From MVRV01 sp964469905 (GTDB taxonomy: Bacteria; Desulfobacterota; Syntrophia; Syntrophales; Smithellaceae), in contig CAYXZW010000022.1 in NCBI GenBank assembly GCA_964469905.1, positions 1 to 44,605 of the forward strand: 44,605 nucleotides of DNA, given 5' to 3'. The notes under the pieces are model-generated. The model was not told where the DNA came from. It ran no database searches and saw only the letters and a program-made list of their open reading frames with translations. Shown here piece by piece: positions 40,445 through 44,605 of this stretch (its first letter is position 1; each line of letters begins with the position of its first letter). The position numbers and the translations under genes are program-made.

Positions 40445-41299
40445 TTACTTATATTCGTAGAATCCCCGGCCTGTCTTCCTTCCCAGATATCCGGCGTCAA
40501 CATATTTTTTCAAAAGCGGACAAGGCCGGTATTTGGAATCACCGAATCCTTTATGCAGAACATCCATAATGGCATAGCAGGTATCCAGGCCAATCAGGTC
40601 GGCCAGCGCGAGCGGTCCCATGGGATGGTTCATGCCGAGCATCATAATATCATCGATGGCCTTGGGAGTTCCTACTCCTTCAAAGAGGGCATAAACCGCC
40701 TCATTGATCATGGGCATTAAAATTCTATTGGCGATGAAACCCGGAAAATCGTTGCATTCTACAGGAACCTTGCCGAACTGTTTGCTTAAGCCCTCAGTGG
40801 TATTATATGTTTCCTGGGAGGTGGCCAGTCCCCGGATGATCTCGACTAGTTTCATCACCGGCACGGGATTCATGAAATGCATCCCGATAACCAATTCCGG
40901 ACGTTTGGTGGCACCGGCGATTTTCGTAATCGGTATCGAAGAAGTATTGGTCGCCAGAATCACCCCGGGCTTACAGACTTCATCGAGCTTGCGGAAGATG
41001 TTCAGCTTCAGGTCTTCCCTTTCCACTGCGGCCTCCACTACGAAATCGGCTTCCTTCATGTCTTCCAGATTCGTGCTCTTCTTAATCCGGCCGAGAATTT
41101 CCGCCTTCTGAAGCGCGGTCAGTTTATCTTTGGCCACCAATCTATCCAGGTTCCTGGAAATAGCATCCAGACCTTTTTCCACAAATTGATCGGCGATGTC
41201 GTTCATGATGACATTCACGCCGCCAATCTGCGCAGCAACCTGAGCAATGCCATTGCCCATCTGACCGGCACCGATAATACCGAAAGTTTTGATAGCCAT
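40445..41299 (-). CDS. hbd: 3-hydroxybutyryl-CoA dehydrogenase
   Basis: Oxidises or reduces 3-hydroxyacyl-CoA with NAD(H), a beta-oxidation step. 284 residues, the length of the single-function enzyme. The NAD motif GIIGAGQMGNGIAQ is at 7-20, and the catalytic Ser120, His141, Glu153 and Asn191 occur in NTSSIP, GMHFMNPVPVMKLVEI and GFIANRI. C-terminal motifs NHPMGPLALADLIGLD and GRKTGRGFYEY are typical. GGAGGG is five bases before the ATG. It lies 71 bases downstream of carB on the same strand and ends at a strong terminator. A hydroxyacyl-CoA hydratase partner is not in the window. Confidence 0.95.
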   Translation of the reverse strand: MAIKTFGIIGAGQMGNGIAQVAAQIGGVNVIMNDIADQFVEKGLDAISRNLDRLVAKDKLTALQKAEILGRIKKSTNLEDMKEADFVVEAAVEREDLKLNIFRKLDEVCKPGVILATNTSSIPITKIAGATKRPELVIGMHFMNPVPVMKLVEIIRGLATSQETYNTTEGLSKQFGKVPVECNDFPGFIANRILMPMINEAVYALFEGVGTPKAIDDIMMLGMNHPMGPLALADLIGLDTCYAIMDVLHKGFGDSKYRPCPLLKKYVDAGYLGRKTGRGFYEYK

Positions 41300-41370
41300 T
41301 TTTACCCTCCTCTATACTCTTAACCAGGCAAATGTTTATTTTCCCTGATTAATGGTCAGCTCATATCCTA

Positions 41371-44300
41371 TTATTTTATTTCCGCATGATAGCTCTGCAA
41401 AGATTTAGCACGGCCGTGTCCCTGGCGGAAGGCGGCTATTCCTTTTACTGCCGCCACAGCTGCCGCCAATGTTGTAATATAAGGAATCTTAAATTTAATG
41501 GCGGCCTTGCGAATGTAGGAATCATCGTATTTGCCCAATCTGCCCACCGGCGTATTGATGACCAGTTGAATCTCGCCGTTTTTAATGGCATCGACTATAT
41601 TGGGCCTTCCTTCGTGCATTTTCAAAATGTGTTCAGCAGCAATTCCCTGACCGGTCAGGTATTTATGTGTTCCTTCCGAGGCCTTGATTTTAAATCCCAT
41701 CTTCTGAAAGGCACGGGCAACTTCCAGAAAGCCACCTTTATCCTTTTCCCCCGCCGTAATCAGCACAGTACCCTCTCCGGGAAGAGACTGCCCAGTTGCC
41801 TCCTGGGCCTTATAATAGGCCAGTCCGAAGGAATCAGCCAGACCCAGGACTTCACCGGTAGAGCGCATTTCCGGCCCCAGAACCGGATCGACCTCCTGAT
41901 ACATGTTGAAGGGAAAAACCGATTCCTTAACGCCGAAATGATGAAATGACTTTCTCTGTAAATTCAAATCCTTTAGCTTTTTCCCCAGCATCACCTGTGT
42001 GGCCAGACGGGCCATGGAAATATTGCAGACCTTGGAAACCAGCGGCACGGTGCGTGAGGCGCGGGGATTGGCCTCCAGAATATAAACTACATCGTTGGCA
42101 ATGGCATACTGAATGTTCATTAAGCCGACAACGCCGAATTCCACAGCAATTTTTCGAGTATATTCTTCAATTGTCTCTATGTGCCTTGTGGAAATACTGA
42201 TCGGCGGAATAACGCAGGCGGAGTCGCCGGAATGCACTCCGGCCAGTTCAATGTGTTCCATCACAGCCGGGACAAAGGCGTCGGTGCCGTCGGAAATGGC
42301 ATCTGCTTCCGCTTCGATGGCGTTTTCCAGAAACTTATCGATCAGAATCGGCCGCTCCGGCGTAACGTCGACGGCCGCATGGACATAACGTTTGAGCATT
42401 TCTTCATCATGCACCACTTCCATGCCACGCCCTCCCAACACATAAGATGGGCGCACCATCAGCGGGTAGCCGATGCTGCCCGCGACCTTAAGCGCTTGAT
42501 CCAGGTTGCTGGCCATGCCGGATTGGGGCATGGGAATACCGAGCTTGTCCATCATCATGCGGAAGCGGTCACGGTCTTCGGCCAGATCGATGGTTTCCGT
42601 CGAGGTGCCGATAATTTTTACGCCCGCGCGGGCCAGATCCGCGGCGATGTTGAGAGGCGTCTGACCGCCGAATTGCACGATTACACCTTCCGGCTTTTCC
42701 TTTTCATAAATGCTTAAGACATCTTCCACCGTCAGTGGCTCGAAGTACAATTTATTGGATGTATCATAGTCGGTGGAAACGGTTTCCGGGTTACAGTTGA
42801 CCATAATGGATTCAATGCCTTCATCACGCAGGGCAAAAGCCGCGTGCACGCAGCAGTAGTCAAATTCAATGCCCTGGCCGATGCGGTTGGGGCCGCCGCC
42901 CAGAACCATGATTTTGCGGTTGGCGCTGACACCGACCTTATCGGCGGCATTGTAAGTGGAGTAATAATAAGCCGCGTTTTCCACACCACTGACCGGCACC
43001 GCGTCCCAAGCTTCGGCAAGGCCGGCGGCCAGCCGCTGCTTGCGGATGTCTTCTTCTTTTTTACCCAGAATCTTTGCCAGATAGCGGTCGGCAAACCCGT
43101 CCTTTTTGGCGGCAATCAGCAGATCATCCGGCAGCGCTTTGCCCTTGCAGTCGAGAATCTTTTCTTCCAGGTCCACCAGTTCCTTCATTTGTTCAATGAA
43201 CCACTTTTTGATGTAGGTTCTTGCCCCAAGTGCTTCTACCGTGGCGCCCTTGCGCAGGGCCTCATACATAATAAATTGCCGCTCCGAGGACGGTTCCGAA
43301 AGCATTTCCATCAGTTCGTCGAGCGATTTTGTATTAAAGTCCTTAACAAAGCCCAGGCCGTAACGTTTTTTCTCCAGGGAACGGATCGCTTTTTGCAGAG
43401 CTTCCTTATAATTCTTGCCGATGCTCATGACTTCGCCGACGGCGCGCATCTGCGTACCCAGCTTATCAATTGAGCCGGGGAATTTTTCAAAATCCCAGCG
43501 GGCGAATTTGACAACCACATAATCTCCCGAAGGAGTGTACTTATTGAGCAATCCATCCCGCCAGTAAGGAATTTCATCCATGGTGATGCCGGAGGCCAGG
43601 ATCGCGGAGATCAAGGCAATCGGAAAACCCGTTGCTTTGGAAGCCAGTGCCGAGGAGCGCGAAGTGCGGGGATTGATCTCAATGACCACGACGCGGTCTG
43701 TTTTGGGATCGTGCGCGAACTGGACGTTTGTCCCACCGATAACCTGAATCGCTTCGACAATGTCGTAAGAATATTTTTGCAGACGCTTCTGGAGTTCTTC
43801 GGAAATGGTCAACATCGGCGCCGTACAATAAGAATCTCCGGTATGCACGCCCATGGCATCAACATTTTCAATAAAGCAGACTGTGATCATCTGATTTTTA
43901 GCGTCGCGCACGACTTCCAGTTCCAGCTCTTCCCAGCCGATGACGGATTCTTCAATCAGAATCTGTCCGATCAGACTGGCGGAGATCCCCCGGCTGGCGA
44001 TGAGCCGCAGCTCTTCGAGGTTATACACAATGCCACCGCCCGTGCCACCCATTGTGTAGGCCGGACGGACAACCACCGGATAACCGAGTTTGGCCGCAAT
44101 CTTTTCCGCTTCCTCCACGGTTACGGCCGGTTCGCTCAGTGGCATTTCAATGCCGAGCTTTTTCATGGTTTCCTTGAAGGCAATCCGATCTTCACCGCGT
44201 TCGATGGCATCGACCTGCACACCTATTACCTTCACATTATGCTTCTGTAACACACCCAGCTTGTGAAGTTCGGACGTCAGGTTCAGGCCGGTCTGCCCGC

Positions 44301-44571
44301 CCAGGTTGGGCAAAATTGCATCCGGTTTTTCATTTTCAATGATTTCGGTAATCGTTTGAGCATTGAGCGGTTCAATATAAGTTACATCCGCCATGCCCGG
44401 GTCAGTCATGATGGTTGCCGGATTGGAATTCACCAGTACTATCTGATACCCTAGCTTGCGCAGTGCCTTGCAGGCCTGAGTTCCTGAATAATCAAATTCG
44501 CAGGCCTGTCCAATGACGATAGGTCCGGAACCAATAATTAATACCTTTTTAATATCTGTGCGTTTTCCCAT
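41371..44571 (-). CDS. carB: Carbamoyl-phosphate synthase large subunit
   Basis: Makes carbamoyl phosphate for arginine and pyrimidine synthesis from ammonia (delivered by CarA), bicarbonate and two ATP. 1066 residues, full length. Two homologous halves, each with a pre-ATP-grasp domain (LIIGSGPIVIGQACEFDYSG; LGGGPNRIGQGIEFDYC) and an ATP-grasp domain (VVRPAYTMGGTGGG; MVRPSYVLGGRGM), joined by an oligomerisation region (about 400-550). The last about 130 residues form the MGS-like allosteric domain with LGKYDD. AAGGGTAGAAA precedes the ATG. CarA is not visible; it may lie beyond the window end. Confidence 0.98.
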   Translation of the reverse strand: MGKRTDIKKVLIIGSGPIVIGQACEFDYSGTQACKALRKLGYQIVLVNSNPATIMTDPGMADVTYIEPLNAQTITEIIENEKPDAILPNLGGQTGLNLTSELHKLGVLQKHNVKVIGVQVDAIERGEDRIAFKETMKKLGIEMPLSEPAVTVEEAEKIAAKLGYPVVVRPAYTMGGTGGGIVYNLEELRLIASRGISASLIGQILIEESVIGWEELELEVVRDAKNQMITVCFIENVDAMGVHTGDSYCTAPMLTISEELQKRLQKYSYDIVEAIQVIGGTNVQFAHDPKTDRVVVIEINPRTSRSSALASKATGFPIALISAILASGITMDEIPYWRDGLLNKYTPSGDYVVVKFARWDFEKFPGSIDKLGTQMRAVGEVMSIGKNYKEALQKAIRSLEKKRYGLGFVKDFNTKSLDELMEMLSEPSSERQFIMYEALRKGATVEALGARTYIKKWFIEQMKELVDLEEKILDCKGKALPDDLLIAAKKDGFADRYLAKILGKKEEDIRKQRLAAGLAEAWDAVPVSGVENAAYYYSTYNAADKVGVSANRKIMVLGGGPNRIGQGIEFDYCCVHAAFALRDEGIESIMVNCNPETVSTDYDTSNKLYFEPLTVEDVLSIYEKEKPEGVIVQFGGQTPLNIAADLARAGVKIIGTSTETIDLAEDRDRFRMMMDKLGIPMPQSGMASNLDQALKVAGSIGYPLMVRPSYVLGGRGMEVVHDEEMLKRYVHAAVDVTPERPILIDKFLENAIEAEADAISDGTDAFVPAVMEHIELAGVHSGDSACVIPPISISTRHIETIEEYTRKIAVEFGVVGLMNIQYAIANDVVYILEANPRASRTVPLVSKVCNISMARLATQVMLGKKLKDLNLQRKSFHHFGVKESVFPFNMYQEVDPVLGPEMRSTGEVLGLADSFGLAYYKAQEATGQSLPGEGTVLITAGEKDKGGFLEVARAFQKMGFKIKASEGTHKYLTGQGIAAEHILKMHEGRPNIVDAIKNGEIQLVINTPVGRLGKYDDSYIRKAAIKFKIPYITTLAAAVAAVKGIAAFRQGHGRAKSLQSYHAEIK

Positions 44572-44605
44572 TTTTCTACCCTTTTATCCTTCCGGTTTAT
44601 TTATT

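Noticed and set aside
42844..43473. 209-codon and similar plus-strand ORFs inside carB
   Set aside because: Shadows of carB codons; the carB frame is intact and conserved throughout.
1..44605. CRISPR array, tRNA or rRNA genes, complete IS element or integrase
   Set aside because: I looked for regularly spaced repeats, tRNA-like cloverleaf ends and transposase motifs in the intergenic regions and saw none; a tRNAscan or covariance search would be needed to exclude short RNAs.

Overview
The window looks like chromosomal DNA of a syntrophic or anaerobic fatty-acid-degrading Desulfobacterota (deltaproteobacterial) relative, most like Syntrophales. This is inferred from gene content, not from a marker gene. 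There are five acyl-CoA activating enzymes of three mechanisms, an acyl-CoA dehydrogenase, a 3-hydroxyacyl-CoA dehydrogenase, several patatin-like lipases, DsbC/CcdA redox proteins and moderate GC. Nothing indicates a prophage, plasmid, CRISPR array or complete insertion sequence.

Layout. 1-1.4 kb: truncated katG behind a PerR-like regulator, with the same 14-bp palindromic site in front of both. 1.4-2.2 kb: a decayed stretch with a possible ferredoxin fragment. 2.2-5 kb: a divergent periplasmic thiol/haem module (small membrane protein, DsbC and monohaem cytochrome on the minus strand; CcdA-like and TlpA-like proteins on the plus strand). 5-11.6 kb: a plus-strand run of type III CoA-transferase, PspC protein, alpha/beta hydrolase, metallo-beta-lactamase-fold hydrolase, EttA and long-chain acyl-CoA ligase, followed by a transglutaminase-like protein. 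12.5-17.4 kb: an exported protein, a second AMP-forming ligase with a clear promoter and terminator, and an ADP-forming acyl-CoA synthetase. 17.9-19.8 kb: MarR, SDR and an anchored protein of unknown function. 20.2-25.3 kb: cytosolic patatin, YbaK-like deacylase, a retropepsin-like protease, and a two-lipoprotein operon ending in a caspase-fold protein. 25.5-28.6 kb: acyl-CoA ligase plus acyl-CoA dehydrogenase. 28.8-31.9 kb: HDOD protein, Tim44-like protein, DUF3795-like protein and YhbY. 32.2-39 kb: a patatin-rich block with a cytosolic enzyme, an outer-membrane type Vd protein, and a lipoprotein translationally coupled to FabI, then a VOC protein. 39-44.6 kb: small ORFs, an exported pentapeptide-repeat protein, 3-hydroxybutyryl-CoA dehydrogenase and carB.

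How it fits together. Hydrolases and lipases could release acyl chains, the ligases and CoA-transferase activate them, and the dehydrogenases oxidise them. The best regulatory evidence is a nearly identical 49-bp promoter/operator in front of the ligase at 13558 and the acyl-CoA dehydrogenase operon at 28350, which implies co-regulation across 15 kb. The least explained parts are the caspase-fold lipoprotein operon, the patatin/FabI cluster with its conserved-looking small ORF, and a 126-bp inverted-repeat element that contains the stop codon of the type Vd gene.
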